Part shown: positions 17,526-27,309 of the stretch, piece after piece
How the letters are laid out: the number at the start of each line of letters is the position of its first letter
Position numbering within the stretch: position 1 is the first letter of the stretch
Translations under genes and position numbers: made by a program
From: CAKOSP01 sp044432745
Lineage (GTDB): Bacteria; Bacillota_I; Bacilli_A; RF39; UBA660
Direction: 5' to 3'
Assembly: GCA_044432745.1 (NCBI GenBank)
Contig: JAWXUH010000003.1
Coordinates: forward strand, 61,380 to 125,379
Length of the DNA stretch: 64,000 nt
The notes under the pieces: model-generated
Database searches by the model: none
What the model saw: only the letters and a program-made list of their open reading frames with translations
Told to the model about the DNA's origin: nothing

Positions 17526-18910
17526 TAAACAACCACCTCATATATTGTTCCTTCTCTTGTATCTTTTAAAACAATATTAATTAAAAGTAATTCATCTCTA
17601 ATTTGATCGCATAATGCATAATCTTTGTTTGCTTTTGCTACATTTCTTTTTTCTATCATTTGATTTATATATTCCTCATCTACTACTATATCTTTTTTAG
17701 TTAAATCTAGTGATAAAACAGTATCCCAAGATTTTATAAGTTCAAACTTAGTTTTATTATTAATATCACTTTTTAATACATCATAAATTAATGTTATAGC
17801 ACTTGCAGTGTTTAAATTATCACTTATAAATTCTTTAAATTTATCATCATAAAGTTTAAACTCATCTTCCATTACATTTCCGTCTAAATCAAGATTAATT
17901 ATTTTATTTTTTAATTTTTTATAACTATTAACACTTCCATCTAAAGAATCAAAAGAAAAAGTTAATTGATTTCTATAATGACTCATTAAACATAAAAATC
18001 TATATGAAAGAGGATCATATCCTTTATCAATTAAAGTATTAACTGTTAAAGTTTCTCCCTTACTTTTACTCATTTTACCAGTATCATCGTTTAAATGTTC
18101 ACCATGAACCCAGTAGTTACACCATTTTTGGCCAGTATAAGATTCACTTTGAGCTATTTCATTTGTATGATGAGGGAATATATTATCAACTCCGCCACAG
18201 TGAATATCTAATTGATCACCCAAAAATTTAAGAGCTATTCCAGTACATTCTATATGCCAACCTGGATAACCTAAACCAAACGGACTTTCCCATTTTAATT
18301 CTTGATCATCAAATTTTGATTTTGTAAACCATAAAACAAAGTCTGCTTTGTTCTTTTTATTTTCATCTAATTCTACAGAATCTCTAACTCCAGACATTAT
18401 GTCCTCTTCTGTATGATTAGTAAGTGCATAATAATCTTCTAAAGTAGAAGTATCAAAATAAATATTACCTCCACATTCGTAAGCAATATTATTATCAAGT
18501 AGTTTTGAAATTATTTTTATATACTCACCTATATTTTCTGTAGCTGGAGAAATAATATCTGGTTTTCTAATATTTAATTTATCACAATCTTCAAAAAATT
18601 TATCAGTATAAAAAGCAGCTATATCTAAAACAGTTTTCTTTTCTTTTTTAGCACTGTCTACCATTTTATCACTACCAGTATCACAATCACTTGATAAGTG
18701 ACCAACATCAGTAATATTCATTGCTCTTTTTACATCGTATCCTACATATTTTAAAGATTTTTCTAATATATCTTCCATAATATATGTACGAAGATTCCCT
18801 ATATGTGCAAAATGATATACTGTAGGACCACAAGTATACATAGTAACATAATCTTTATTCCAAGGAATAAACTCTTCTACACATTTAGTTTTTGTATTAT
18901 ATAATTTCAT
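17525..18910 (-). CDS. cysS: Cysteinyl-tRNA synthetase
   Basis: Class I aminoacyl-tRNA synthetase charging tRNA-Cys. Full length (461 aa). Visible features: MYTCGPTVYHFAHIGN with the Cys zinc ligand and the HIGH-like motif HIGN; WHIECTG with the zinc-binding Cys; GGVDNIFPHHTNEIAQSE with the zinc ligands; and KMSKSKGE, the KMSKS loop. The C-terminal MIEKRNVAKANKDYALCDQIRDEL is the usual tail that recognises the anticodon region. It lies in the middle of a tight operon, between trxB and yugP. No T-box leader is present directly before it, as expected for an internal gene. Confidence 0.97.
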   Translation of the reverse strand: MKLYNTKTKCVEEFIPWNKDYVTMYTCGPTVYHFAHIGNLRTYIMEDILEKSLKYVGYDVKRAMNITDVGHLSSDCDTGSDKMVDSAKKEKKTVLDIAAFYTDKFFEDCDKLNIRKPDIISPATENIGEYIKIISKLLDNNIAYECGGNIYFDTSTLEDYYALTNHTEEDIMSGVRDSVELDENKKNKADFVLWFTKSKFDDQELKWESPFGLGYPGWHIECTGIALKFLGDQLDIHCGGVDNIFPHHTNEIAQSESYTGQKWCNYWVHGEHLNDDTGKMSKSKGETLTVNTLIDKGYDPLSYRFLCLMSHYRNQLTFSFDSLDGSVNSYKKLKNKIINLDLDGNVMEDEFKLYDDKFKEFISDNLNTASAITLIYDVLKSDINNKTKFELIKSWDTVLSLDLTKKDIVVDEEYINQMIEKRNVAKANKDYALCDQIRDELLLINIVLKDTREGTIYEVVV

Positions 18911-18919
18911 TAAACCCTC

Positions 18920-19801
18920 CTATCTAGGTAATTTACCAATAACTCTTGCTCCATCTGCTGCAGCATTCATCAATTGATAAATGTCTTTTTTAGTTACATC
19001 TCCTATAGCAAATATACCTTTAACCTTAGTTTCAAGATTATCATCTACTTCTATATAACCATTTAAATTTGTAATATCTAAATCTTTTGCAAATGTTACA
19101 TCTGGAGAATAACCAGCATAAACAAATAATCCAGATACTTCTAATATATTATCATTATTTAGTGTTAAATTAGTGAAAACACCATCTTCTTGATTTATAG
19201 ATTTAATACTAGTTTCAAGCACTACTTCTATTGATGGATGATTCTTAACCTTATCAACAAGTTCTGGACTACCAGCAAATATACTTCTTCTCATAAGTAT
19301 ATATACCTTGTTAACAACATTAGCTAAATAAAGAGCCTCTTGAAGTGCGCTATTTCCTGCACCTACTACAGCAACGTCTTTTCCTTTATATAAGTTACCA
19401 TCGCATATAGCACAAGTAGATACACCTCTACCAAGAAGTTCCTTCTCATTTTCTAAACCTAAAAGTTTTGGTCTACGACCAGTTGCTATTATAACACTTT
19501 TTGACAAATATTCACCGTTTTTAGTAATAACTTTCTTACCTTCTTCAGTTACCTCAATATTTATAACTTCTTCAAGTTTAAATTCAATATCATTACTTAC
19601 AACTTGATTATATAAATTGAACGCAAAATCTGGACCTTTAATATCTGTAAATCCTGCAAAATTTTTTACAGAATCGATATTATTAAGAAGTCCACCTGGA
19701 GCAGATCCTTCAAGTAATAATACGTTTTTATTAGCTTGTTTTGCATATATACCAGCACTTATACCGGCAATACCCATTCCAACAATAATTGTATCATACA
19801 T
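18920..19801 (-). CDS. trxB: Thioredoxin reductase-like FAD/NAD(P) oxidoreductase
   Basis: A 293-residue flavoprotein. FAD-binding Rossmann motif IVGMGIAGISAGIYAKQA at the start, redox-active CAIC pair in GVSTCAICDGNLYKGKD (about residues 133-136), NAD(P)-binding VVGAGNSALQEALYLA and C-terminal FAD motif FAIGDV. The enzyme passes electrons from NAD(P)H to thioredoxin or a related partner. The NAD(P) region has a less basic VxxxRR-type segment (YILMRRSIFAG), so cofactor preference is uncertain. The ATG overlaps the stop codon of lgt (shared base 19801), indicating co-translation. Confidence 0.92.
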   Translation of the reverse strand: MYDTIIVGMGIAGISAGIYAKQANKNVLLLEGSAPGGLLNNIDSVKNFAGFTDIKGPDFAFNLYNQVVSNDIEFKLEEVINIEVTEEGKKVITKNGEYLSKSVIIATGRRPKLLGLENEKELLGRGVSTCAICDGNLYKGKDVAVVGAGNSALQEALYLANVVNKVYILMRRSIFAGSPELVDKVKNHPSIEVVLETSIKSINQEDGVFTNLTLNNDNILEVSGLFVYAGYSPDVTFAKDLDITNLNGYIEVDDNLETKVKGIFAIGDVTKKDIYQLMNAAADGARVIGKLPR

Positions 19802-20619
19802 TAAAACATCACCACGTCTTCATTAGCATTGTAAAGACCATCAAATTTACTCTTTCTTAAAGTTAAAATTAATAGTATTAATCCAGCAATAAACATTACA
19901 CCAGAAGCAATTTGTGCAGTTTTAAATGCACCTACCATTAAAGAATCGGTTCTAAGTGATTCTATAGTAAATCTTCCAATAGAATACCATATTAAATAAA
20001 ATGCTGTTAATTGAGTAGTCTTAATATACTTAAGTCTTCTAACAATAAATAAAATAGCAAAACCAATCAAACACCATAAAAATTCGTAGTAAAACGTAGG
20101 ATGGTGATAATTACCATTAATAAGCATACCATCTATAACGTAAGTTGGTATATTATAACCTTCTAATACTGATTTTTCTACTACTGAACCATATGCTTCA
20201 CTATTGAAAAAATTTCCCCATCTACCTATTGCTTGAGCAATTATTAATGATGGAACAGCCATATCTACTACTTTTAAAATGTTAGCATTATATTTTTTAC
20301 AATATAGTATTACAGTAAGTAAACCAAATAGTATACCTCCATGAATAGCAAGTCCTCCATTCCAAATTTGAAGAATAGAAAATAAATTGTCTTCATACAT
20401 ATGAAAATTAAACGCTACATAGTAAAGTCTAGCTCCGATAAATCCAAAAATAATTGCCCAAAAAGCCATATTAAATATAAAATCTGAATTATATTTAAAT
20501 CTTTTTGCCTCCCTTGAAAATAAAAACAAACCAACTATAGCAGCTAATAAAATAAAAATTGAATACCATCTGATATCAAACCCATTTATGTTCATAAAAA
20601 TAGGATCCATATTATTCAC
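19801..20619 (-). CDS. lgt: Phosphatidylglycerol-prolipoprotein diacylglyceryl transferase
   Basis: Integral membrane enzyme that attaches diacylglycerol to the lipobox Cys of prelipoproteins. 272 residues, about seven membrane segments. Diagnostic stretches: IRWYSIFILLAA, GARLYYVAF, GGLAIHGGILFG, and the Lgt signature AQAIGRWGNFFNSEAYG (about residues 129-145), followed by HPTFYYEFLWCL and GRFTIESLRTDSL. First gene of the operon. The predicted start has AAAGGTTGTG upstream. The nearby substrate-binding lipoprotein at 26285 would be one client. Confidence 0.96.
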   Translation of the reverse strand: MNNMDPIFMNINGFDIRWYSIFILLAAIVGLFLFSREAKRFKYNSDFIFNMAFWAIIFGFIGARLYYVAFNFHMYEDNLFSILQIWNGGLAIHGGILFGLLTVILYCKKYNANILKVVDMAVPSLIIAQAIGRWGNFFNSEAYGSVVEKSVLEGYNIPTYVIDGMLINGNYHHPTFYYEFLWCLIGFAILFIVRRLKYIKTTQLTAFYLIWYSIGRFTIESLRTDSLMVGAFKTAQIASGVMFIAGLILLILTLRKSKFDGLYNANEDVVMF

Positions 20620-20704
20620 AACCTTTCAAATTAATTATATTATTTTTTTATAAAAAAAGCAATTTTAAAATATAAAATAAATATAATTAGACAGGAGATA
20701 ATTT

Positions 20705-21346
20705 ATGTATATAGCAATAACACTTAGATATGAAGAAATGGATAAAAGAAAATTGTTTATAATCAATAAAAAATTCAAAGAAATATTTGATAAATACAAT
20801 GTAACATTAATACCTATATTTCAAGAAATAAATCTAGAAAAGATAGTAGATATGTGTCAAGGATTAATATTAACAGGAAGCCCTATTCATATAAATCCTG
20901 GATTGTATAATGAACAAGATAATAAATTCTATGATAAAGATTATATAGGAGAAGACTCACTAGATTATAAATTAATTAATCTTTTTTATAGTAAAAATAA
21001 GCCTATTTTAGGAATATGTAGAGGATTACAAATACTAAACGTATATTTTGGAGGAACTCTTAATCAATGTATAGCAAATCATGAAGGAAAAATGCATAAA
21101 ATTAAAATTAATAATGAATCTTTTATTAAGAAAATATATGGTAAAAATGAAATAATAGTAAATTCTACTCATACTCAATCTATAAATAAATTAGCTAAAA
21201 ATTTCAAAATTTCTGCATCAACTCATGATAATGTAATAGAAGCAATAGAAAATAATAATATATTTGCAGTACAGTGGCATCCTGAAAATATGGATGATTA
21301 CTCTTTTTTTGAATATTTCATAAAAAAAATAGTTTTAAATATTTAA
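20705..21346 (+). CDS. Class I glutamine amidotransferase, peptidase C26 (gamma-glutamyl hydrolase type)
   Basis: A 213-residue alpha/beta hydrolase of the PuuD/C26 group, which cleaves gamma-glutamyl bonds in small molecules. Nucleophile elbow PILGICRGLQILNVYFGG (Cys about residue 101), catalytic His-x-Glu in VQWHPENMD (about 190-197), and an N-terminal ITLRYEE / LILTGSPIHINPGLY segment that fits the family's GGxD/x region in altered form. ACAGGAGA precedes the ATG. It stands alone, convergent with a small membrane protein gene, sharing a terminator. Confidence 0.87.
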   Translation: MYIAITLRYEEMDKRKLFIINKKFKEIFDKYNVTLIPIFQEINLEKIVDMCQGLILTGSPIHINPGLYNEQDNKFYDKDYIGEDSLDYKLINLFYSKNKPILGICRGLQILNVYFGGTLNQCIANHEGKMHKIKINNESFIKKIYGKNEIIVNSTHTQSINKLAKNFKISASTHDNVIEAIENNNIFAVQWHPENMDDYSFFEYFIKKIVLNI

Positions 21347-21354
21347 AACTATTT
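21327..21354. terminator. Bidirectional Rho-independent terminator
   Basis: Perfect 14-base inverted repeat AAATAGTTTTAAAT / ATTTAAAACTATTT with A-run before and T-run after, across the ends of two convergent genes. Confidence 0.85.
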
Positions 21355-21822
21355 TTTACAAATAAAATTTTCACTTAATAAATCTTTACGAAAATCTACT
21401 AAAGAATCATCAGAAAAATAATAACTATAATCATCTTCTTCAACAGCTTTTTTATTTCCTGCAATATTTATAGTAACAGTAGAACCTTTTACTTTAAATG
21501 AAACGTCAAAACCTTTTTCTTTTAAATCTTCAACGTATTCATCGTAATATTCAATATATGAATCGATATCCTCATCTTCAAATACACTAATCATTGTCAT
21601 ATCAAATTTAGACATACCATCTTCATTAAACTTAGCTTTAATTGAATAAAATTCTTCATCTTCTTGAATAGAACAATCTAAATCATATCCAAATACCGAA
21701 TTGTACATAACAAAAATCATAAGTACAATAACTAATAAAACTATTAAAATAATTCCTAAAACTTTTTTATCTGTTTTAGCTTTTTCAATTATTTCGTTTA
21801 CTTTAACCTTAATATCTTCCAT
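21349..21822 (-). CDS. Single-pass membrane protein, 157 aa, unknown function
   Basis: Start chosen at 21822 (MEDIKVKVNEII...) because GGAGAAGG lies upstream; a longer frame exists but lacks a ribosome-binding site. Residues 1-18 are cytoplasmic and charged, about 20-42 are one hydrophobic membrane segment (GIILIVLLVIVLMIFVMY), and the remainder is an acidic extracytoplasmic domain with alternating strands, one Cys near its start (DLDCSIQ) and one at the very end. The size, layout and the YSIKAKFNEDG segment resemble small DUF1307-like lipoproteins of Bacillota, but I cannot assign the family. It lies next to murF on the same strand. Confidence 0.7.
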   Translation of the reverse strand: MEDIKVKVNEIIEKAKTDKKVLGIILIVLLVIVLMIFVMYNSVFGYDLDCSIQEDEEFYSIKAKFNEDGMSKFDMTMISVFEDEDIDSYIEYYDEYVEDLKEKGFDVSFKVKGSTVTINIAGNKKAVEEDDYSYYFSDDSLVDFRKDLLSENFICKK

Positions 21823-21903
21823 AACACACCTTCTCCTCATTAGGAAGATAATACCACAAAAAGACTTTACAGTCAATTTTGTCAACTTTTACAATATCAA
21901 CAA

Positions 21904-23244
21904 TTATTTTATAGCGTTTACTATTTCTATGAATTTCATACCCTGTGAAGCTTTTACAAATATAATATCTTCTGATTTTTTAATAGAATTAATGTAATCA
22001 CTTGCTTCTTTATTAGTATTAAAATGAACAACATTAAGACCGTTTGATTTAGCAGATTCATAAGTATATTTTATGTTTTCACCTACTAAAATTAATATAT
22101 CTACCTCTTCACTAGAAATTTGTGTACCTAATTTTTTATGAATGTCATTAGAAAAATCTCCTAGTTCTAGCATGTCACCTAAACAAGCTATTTTGCGACC
22201 ATAGAAATTATTTAAAATTTTAATACCATATAAAACAGCATCATAATTTGAATTATAAGTATCATTGATAATAGTAATTTCTTCTGATTCTGTAATATCC
22301 ATTCTATTTTCAGTAGGAATTAAATTTTTCATACCTTGCGAAATAGAATCAATAGTTTGATCAAAATATGATCCTATTAAAATTGCAGGAAGCGAATTTG
22401 AAACATACTGAATCCCTGGAATAGGAACTGTAAAAGACACATCATTATACATATAAGTAGAACAAGTAAAATCAAGTTTAATATCTTCTATACTAATATC
22501 ACTTTCATTGTGTATAGCGTATGTACAAATATTATAATTAGAACTATTATCACTAGCCCACTTATTAAGTAAATCATCATCATTATTGACTATTACTAGC
22601 CCATTACTACTTAAACCCTCAAGTATTTCTAATTTAGCTTTACAAATATTTTCTCTACTACCAAGATTTCCAATATGGCAAGTTCCAATATTGTTTATAA
22701 CTGCTATATCTGGTTGTGCTATTTTAGTTAAATAACTTATTTCATTAAAATGATTCATACCCATTTCTAAAACGGCTATATCTTCATCTTTTATACTAAG
22801 TAAACTCATAGGTAAACCAATATGGTTATTTTTATTACCTGGAGTTTTAAAAACTTTAAACTTATCACTAAGAGCGCTATGTATTAAATCTTTAGTACCA
22901 GTTTTTCCAGCTGAACCTGTAATAGCTATTATTTTAGTATTAAGAATACTTCTTTTATATATAGCTAGTTGTTCTAAAGCTAGTGAAGAATCTTCAACTA
23001 ATATAACAAATTTACCATCATAATTAGTAGATGGATCTATATCTTGAACTATGCAGCATACTGCACCATTGTTAAATGCATCTGTATAGAAGTGTCCGCC
23101 ATTAAACTTATCACCTACTATACCTATATATAAAGAATTGTTAGCTTTAATTCTTGAATCAATGATAAAAGAATCAATAAAACAATCTATTTTATTAAAA
23201 ATTTCTTTATATTCTATATTTAAAAGTATATCACTTATTTTCAT
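21904..23244 (-). CDS. murF: UDP-N-acetylmuramoyl-tripeptide--D-alanyl-D-alanine ligase
   Basis: Cytoplasmic Mur ligase adding D-Ala-D-Ala to the peptidoglycan precursor; its presence shows that the organism makes a cell wall. Start set at 23244 (MKISDILLNIEYKEIF) where AGGAG lies 7 bases upstream. Domain 1 (about 1-85) binds UDP; the central ATPase has the P-loop IIAITGSAGKTGTKD (about 100-114), the LEMGMNHFNEI segment and GTCHIGNLGSRENI; the C-terminal domain has NDTYNSNYDAV and CLGDMLELGD. 446 residues, normal length. Ligases MurC-E are not in the window. Confidence 0.95.
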   Translation of the reverse strand: MKISDILLNIEYKEIFNKIDCFIDSFIIDSRIKANNSLYIGIVGDKFNGGHFYTDAFNNGAVCCIVQDIDPSTNYDGKFVILVEDSSLALEQLAIYKRSILNTKIIAITGSAGKTGTKDLIHSALSDKFKVFKTPGNKNNHIGLPMSLLSIKDEDIAVLEMGMNHFNEISYLTKIAQPDIAVINNIGTCHIGNLGSRENICKAKLEILEGLSSNGLVIVNNDDDLLNKWASDNSSNYNICTYAIHNESDISIEDIKLDFTCSTYMYNDVSFTVPIPGIQYVSNSLPAILIGSYFDQTIDSISQGMKNLIPTENRMDITESEEITIINDTYNSNYDAVLYGIKILNNFYGRKIACLGDMLELGDFSNDIHKKLGTQISSEEVDILILVGENIKYTYESAKSNGLNVVHFNTNKEASDYINSIKKSEDIIFVKASQGMKFIEIVNAIK

Positions 23245-23356
23245 ATTTATTTCTCCTAATAACATATACAATATTTTATTCACAACAAAAAAAAAATTAT
23301 ATACATTACAAATCTTTTTATAAATTTAATATATCACTTTTATTTAAAATTTGCAA

Positions 23357-26158
23357 TTATAACATTTTTTTCAAAAATTCACCAGTAAAACTTTCTGGGA
23401 ATTCTGCTACTTTTTCTGGAGTACCTGTTACTAAAATAGTACCACCATTAGTACCTCCACCGGGACCTAAGTCTATAATATGATCTGCTACTTTGACAAC
23501 ATCTAGATTATGCTCTATAACAAGAACGGTATCACCATTATCAACTATTCTATTTAAAATAATCAAAAGTTTACGAACATCCTCAAAGTGTAAACCAGTT
23601 GTTGGTTCATCTAATATAAATATAGATTTACCTGTCGGTTTCTTTTGAAGTTCTTTTGCAAGTTTCACCCTACCGGCTTCTCCTCCTGATAAAGTTGGAG
23701 CACTTTGACCAAGTTTTAAATAAGATAAACCTACATCGTCAAGTACTTTAAGTTTATTATAAACTTTAGGTACGTTTTCAAAAAATCTTAAAGCTTCACT
23801 AACTCTCATATCTAATACATCGTGAATATTTTTACCTTTATATTTAACTTCGAGTGTTTCTTTATTATAACGTTTTCCACCACATACATCACATGCTACG
23901 TATACATCTGGTAAAAAATGCATTTCTATTTTCTTAACACCATCACCTTGGCAAGCTTCACATCTTCCACCTTTAACATTGAAAGAAAATTTACCAGGAC
24001 CGTACCCTTTAAGTTTTGCTTCCTTCATACTAGCAAAAAGATTTCTTATTTCATCAAATACACCTGTATAAGTAGCTGGATTACTTCTAGGAGTTCTACC
24101 TATAGCTTCTTGAGAAATTACTACTACTTTGTCTATTAAGTCTATGTTTTTAATTTCCTTAACACGTCCAGGAAGCTCTTTATTTGAAAATAATTTATTA
24201 CGTAAATACTTAACAAGTATTTCATTAACTAAAGTACTTTTACCACTTCCACTAACACCCGTTACACATACAAATTTACCAAGTGGTATGTCAACATTTA
24301 CCTTTTTCAAATTATTTTCTTCTGCTTTTACTATCTTAAGAGCAGTTCCATTACCTTTACGTCTTTTACTTGGGATTTCAATTTTGCATTTACCACTTAA
24401 ATATTTACCTGTCAATGAATTTTCATTGTTCAGTACTTCCTCTGGAGTACCAAAAGCAATAATTTCTCCACCAAATTCTCCTGCTCCAGGACCTATGTCA
24501 ACCAAGTAATCAGCTGCAAGCATAGTATCTTCATCATGTTCAACTACTACAAGGGTATTTCCCAAATCTCTCATTTCTTTAAGAGAGTTTATTAATTTTT
24601 CATTATCTTTTTGATGAAGACCAATACTTGGTTCATCTAAAACATATAATACACCTGTTAATCTACTACCTATTTGTGTAGCAAGCCTAATTCTTTGTGC
24701 TTCCCCACCTGATAAAGTAGCAGCATTTCTGTGAAGTGTTAAATAAGACAATCCTACATTATTAAGAAAAGATAATCTAGATTTTATTTCTTTTAAAACT
24801 AAATTACATATATCAAGTTCAGTTTTTGTTAATTTTAATTTATCAAAAAATATACACAACTCATCAATTGGCATTGAGCATAAATCATAAATATTTTTTT
24901 CATGGATATATATTGATAAAATACTATCATTTAATCTTTTACCACCACATACAGAACAAGTAGATTCAACCATAAAACCTTCAATCCAATCTCTAATCCA
25001 ACCACTAGCTGTTTCTATATATCTTCTTTCTAAATGGTTAACAACACCTTCATAGTTTGAAAAAGTTTTTCTCTCTCCTCCATTTTTAGATTTATAATTT
25101 ACTTCTATAACATCTGCAAAACCATACAAAATTATATCTAAATCAACTTTTTTCATATCTTTTACAGGTATATCTAAATTTATATTTTTAAATTTAGCTG
25201 CCGTTCTAAGTAAAGTAAAGAATGTATTATTTTCTTCTGCGTTTTGAGTAACAATTGCTCCTTGATTAATACTTAAATCTTTATTTGGAATAATTAAATC
25301 TACGTTAATTTTTTGTTTAGAACCAATACCTTTACACTCTGGACAAGCTCCATAAGGAGAATTAAATGAAAACATACGAGGTTCTAACTCTCCGATAGAA
25401 TAATCACATAAAGGACAAGCATAGCTTTCACTCATTAAATATTCATTATTATCATGAAGAACTAAGATTTTACCACCAGATAAAGAACATGCCATTTCTA
25501 TAGCTTCAAATACTCTTGATCTTTCCTCATCTGATATAGAAATTTTATCAACCACTAAATCTATATCTTCTTTTTTATTTTTTTCAAACTTTATCTCATC
25601 TGATAATTTTAATATTTCATTATTAAAACGTATTTTAGTAAAACCTTTTTCTCTCATTTTATCCAGTTGATCTTTGTGAGTTCCTTTTTGTGATCTTATG
25701 ATAGGAGATAAAATAGTAACTACCCCCTCATAACTCATAATTTTATTTGTCATTTCTTCAATAGATTGTGAAAAAATTGGTTCATGATGGTTTACACAAT
25801 ATGGTACACCTATTCTTGCATATAAAAGTCTTAAATAATCATAAATTTCTGTTATTGTTCCAACAGTAGATCTAGGATTTTTATTAGTAGTTTTTTGATC
25901 TATTGAAATACTTGGAGATAACCCCTCTATAGAATCAATTTCTGGTTTATTAGCAACACCTACAAACTGTCTTGCGTAAGCAGATAAACTCTCTACGTAT
26001 CTTCTTTGACCTTCAGCGTATATAGTGTCAAAAGCTAAACTACTTTTTCCGCTTCCACTTACTCCTGTCATTACTATAAATTTATTTTTAGGTAAATTTA
26101 TAGATATATTTTTTAAGTTATTTTCTCTTGCACCTTTTATTACAATTTCATTTTTCAT
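23357..26158 (-). CDS. uvrA: UvrABC system protein A
   Basis: DNA damage-recognition ATPase of nucleotide excision repair. 933 residues with start at 26158 (MKNEIVIKGARENNLKNI), preceded by GGTGAG; four codons further upstream another start is in frame but has no better site. Two ABC-type nucleotide-binding halves are evident: Walker A GVSGSGKSSLAFDT and GVSGSGKSTLVNEI; signatures LSGGEAQRIRLATQIG and LSGGEAGRVKLAKEL; Walker B VLYVLDEPSIGLH and IFILDEPTTGLH. Zinc modules CPLCDYSIG...CPEC and CEACQGDG...CDVCGGKRY are present. uvrB and uvrC are not adjacent. Confidence 0.97.
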   Translation of the reverse strand: MKNEIVIKGARENNLKNISINLPKNKFIVMTGVSGSGKSSLAFDTIYAEGQRRYVESLSAYARQFVGVANKPEIDSIEGLSPSISIDQKTTNKNPRSTVGTITEIYDYLRLLYARIGVPYCVNHHEPIFSQSIEEMTNKIMSYEGVVTILSPIIRSQKGTHKDQLDKMREKGFTKIRFNNEILKLSDEIKFEKNKKEDIDLVVDKISISDEERSRVFEAIEMACSLSGGKILVLHDNNEYLMSESYACPLCDYSIGELEPRMFSFNSPYGACPECKGIGSKQKINVDLIIPNKDLSINQGAIVTQNAEENNTFFTLLRTAAKFKNINLDIPVKDMKKVDLDIILYGFADVIEVNYKSKNGGERKTFSNYEGVVNHLERRYIETASGWIRDWIEGFMVESTCSVCGGKRLNDSILSIYIHEKNIYDLCSMPIDELCIFFDKLKLTKTELDICNLVLKEIKSRLSFLNNVGLSYLTLHRNAATLSGGEAQRIRLATQIGSRLTGVLYVLDEPSIGLHQKDNEKLINSLKEMRDLGNTLVVVEHDEDTMLAADYLVDIGPGAGEFGGEIIAFGTPEEVLNNENSLTGKYLSGKCKIEIPSKRRKGNGTALKIVKAEENNLKKVNVDIPLGKFVCVTGVSGSGKSTLVNEILVKYLRNKLFSNKELPGRVKEIKNIDLIDKVVVISQEAIGRTPRSNPATYTGVFDEIRNLFASMKEAKLKGYGPGKFSFNVKGGRCEACQGDGVKKIEMHFLPDVYVACDVCGGKRYNKETLEVKYKGKNIHDVLDMRVSEALRFFENVPKVYNKLKVLDDVGLSYLKLGQSAPTLSGGEAGRVKLAKELQKKPTGKSIFILDEPTTGLHFEDVRKLLIILNRIVDNGDTVLVIEHNLDVVKVADHIIDLGPGGGTNGGTILVTGTPEKVAEFPESFTGEFLKKML

Positions 26159-26284
26159 TTTTCTCACCACGGGTATATTCTACCACAAAAATTCAAAAAA
26201 AGTAGTAAAATGATTAAACAATATTTACCAAAAATAAATCACAAAAAATTACTTAATAAATATATTATTAGAAAAGGAGAAAAA

Positions 26285-27280
26285 ATGAAAAAAAATAGAT
26301 TATTTATAATAACAATTTCAATATTTTTAATATTATTAATTAATTTTTATAATTGTAAACAAAATGAAGTTACAAGTGATGGTTTAATAAATATTAAACT
26401 AGCTGAGGTAACACACTCTATATTTTATACACCACTTTACATTGCACTTGAAAATGGATATTTTATAGAAGAAGGACTAAATGTAGAAATAATATTAACC
26501 TCTGGTGCTGATGCTGTTAGTTCGGCGATATTATCGGGTGATGTTAACATAGGATTAGCAGGAGCTGAGTCTGCAATATATATTTACGAAGCTGGACAAA
26601 AAGACTATCTTCAAATATTCAGTGGACTAACCAAAAGAGATGGACAATTTATAGTATCTAGAGTTGAAAACAATGAATTTGATTTAGTTGATTTGTATGA
26701 CAAAGAAATACTTATAGGAAGAGAAAATGGTATGCCTGCACTAAACTTTATGTATTCACTATACTCACTAGGTATTGATGATAAGAAAATTGATATTAAC
26801 ACTACAGTAGATTTTGCAGCATTAACTGGTACATTTATTAGTGGGATTGGTGATTATGTAAATTTATTTGAACCTAATGCAAGTATTATTGAAAATGAAG
26901 GGTATGGAAAAATTGTAGCTAGTGTTGGTCAAATATCTGGTGAAGTGCCTTATACAACTTTTTACGCTAAAAAAAGTTATTTAGATAATAATAAAGAAAC
27001 GTTGATAAAATTTACAAATGCCATTGCTAAAGCACTAAGATATGTAAATCTAACTGACTCATTAATAATAGCAAACGATATAATAAATCAGTTTCCTGAT
27101 CAAAAAGTTGAAGATTTAAGCACAATGATAGAAAATTATAAAATATATGACTGCTGGTTAGATAATCCATTTATTACATATGATTCTTTTAATAATTTAG
27201 AAACATTTCTAATTAAGTATGATTTACTTTCAGATTATACTAACTATGAAAATATAGTTAACAATTTATACGTAAATTAA
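26285..27280 (+). CDS. NMT1/SsuA-like ABC transporter substrate-binding protein
   Basis: A 331-residue periplasmic-binding-protein-type lipoprotein. Start at 26285 (MKKNRLFIITISIFLILLIN) is set by AAAAGGAGA upstream. The signal peptide ends FYNC, an atypical lipobox whose Cys could be lipidated by Lgt. The mature part has LAEVTHSIFYTPLYIALENG, FIEEGLNVEI, LTSGADAVSSAILSG and VNIGLAGAESAIYIYE, the standard N-lobe layout of the NMT1/SsuA/TauA family, which binds sulfonates, pyrimidine precursors or similar small organic ligands. The expected operon partner, a NitT/TauT-type ATPase, lies 10.8 kb downstream in the same orientation (38111), separated by an accessory island, and is itself cut by mobile elements. 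Confidence 0.88.
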   Translation: MKKNRLFIITISIFLILLINFYNCKQNEVTSDGLINIKLAEVTHSIFYTPLYIALENGYFIEEGLNVEIILTSGADAVSSAILSGDVNIGLAGAESAIYIYEAGQKDYLQIFSGLTKRDGQFIVSRVENNEFDLVDLYDKEILIGRENGMPALNFMYSLYSLGIDDKKIDINTTVDFAALTGTFISGIGDYVNLFEPNASIIENEGYGKIVASVGQISGEVPYTTFYAKKSYLDNNKETLIKFTNAIAKALRYVNLTDSLIIANDIINQFPDQKVEDLSTMIENYKIYDCWLDNPFITYDSFNNLETFLIKYDLLSDYTNYENIVNNLYVN

Positions 27281-27309
27281 AAAAGAGTTATTTTCTAACT
27301 CTTTTTTTT
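27278..27309. terminator. Bidirectional Rho-independent terminator
   Basis: AAAAAGAGTTA / TAACTCTTTTT arms with a 5-base loop, flanked by A- and T-runs, between the substrate-binding protein gene and the convergent ankyrin gene. It now isolates the binding protein from its presumed ATPase gene. Confidence 0.8.

Noticed and set aside
23918..24509. Two plus-strand frames inside uvrA
   Set aside because: Antisense shadows of the conserved UvrA ATPase and zinc modules; no ribosome-binding sites.
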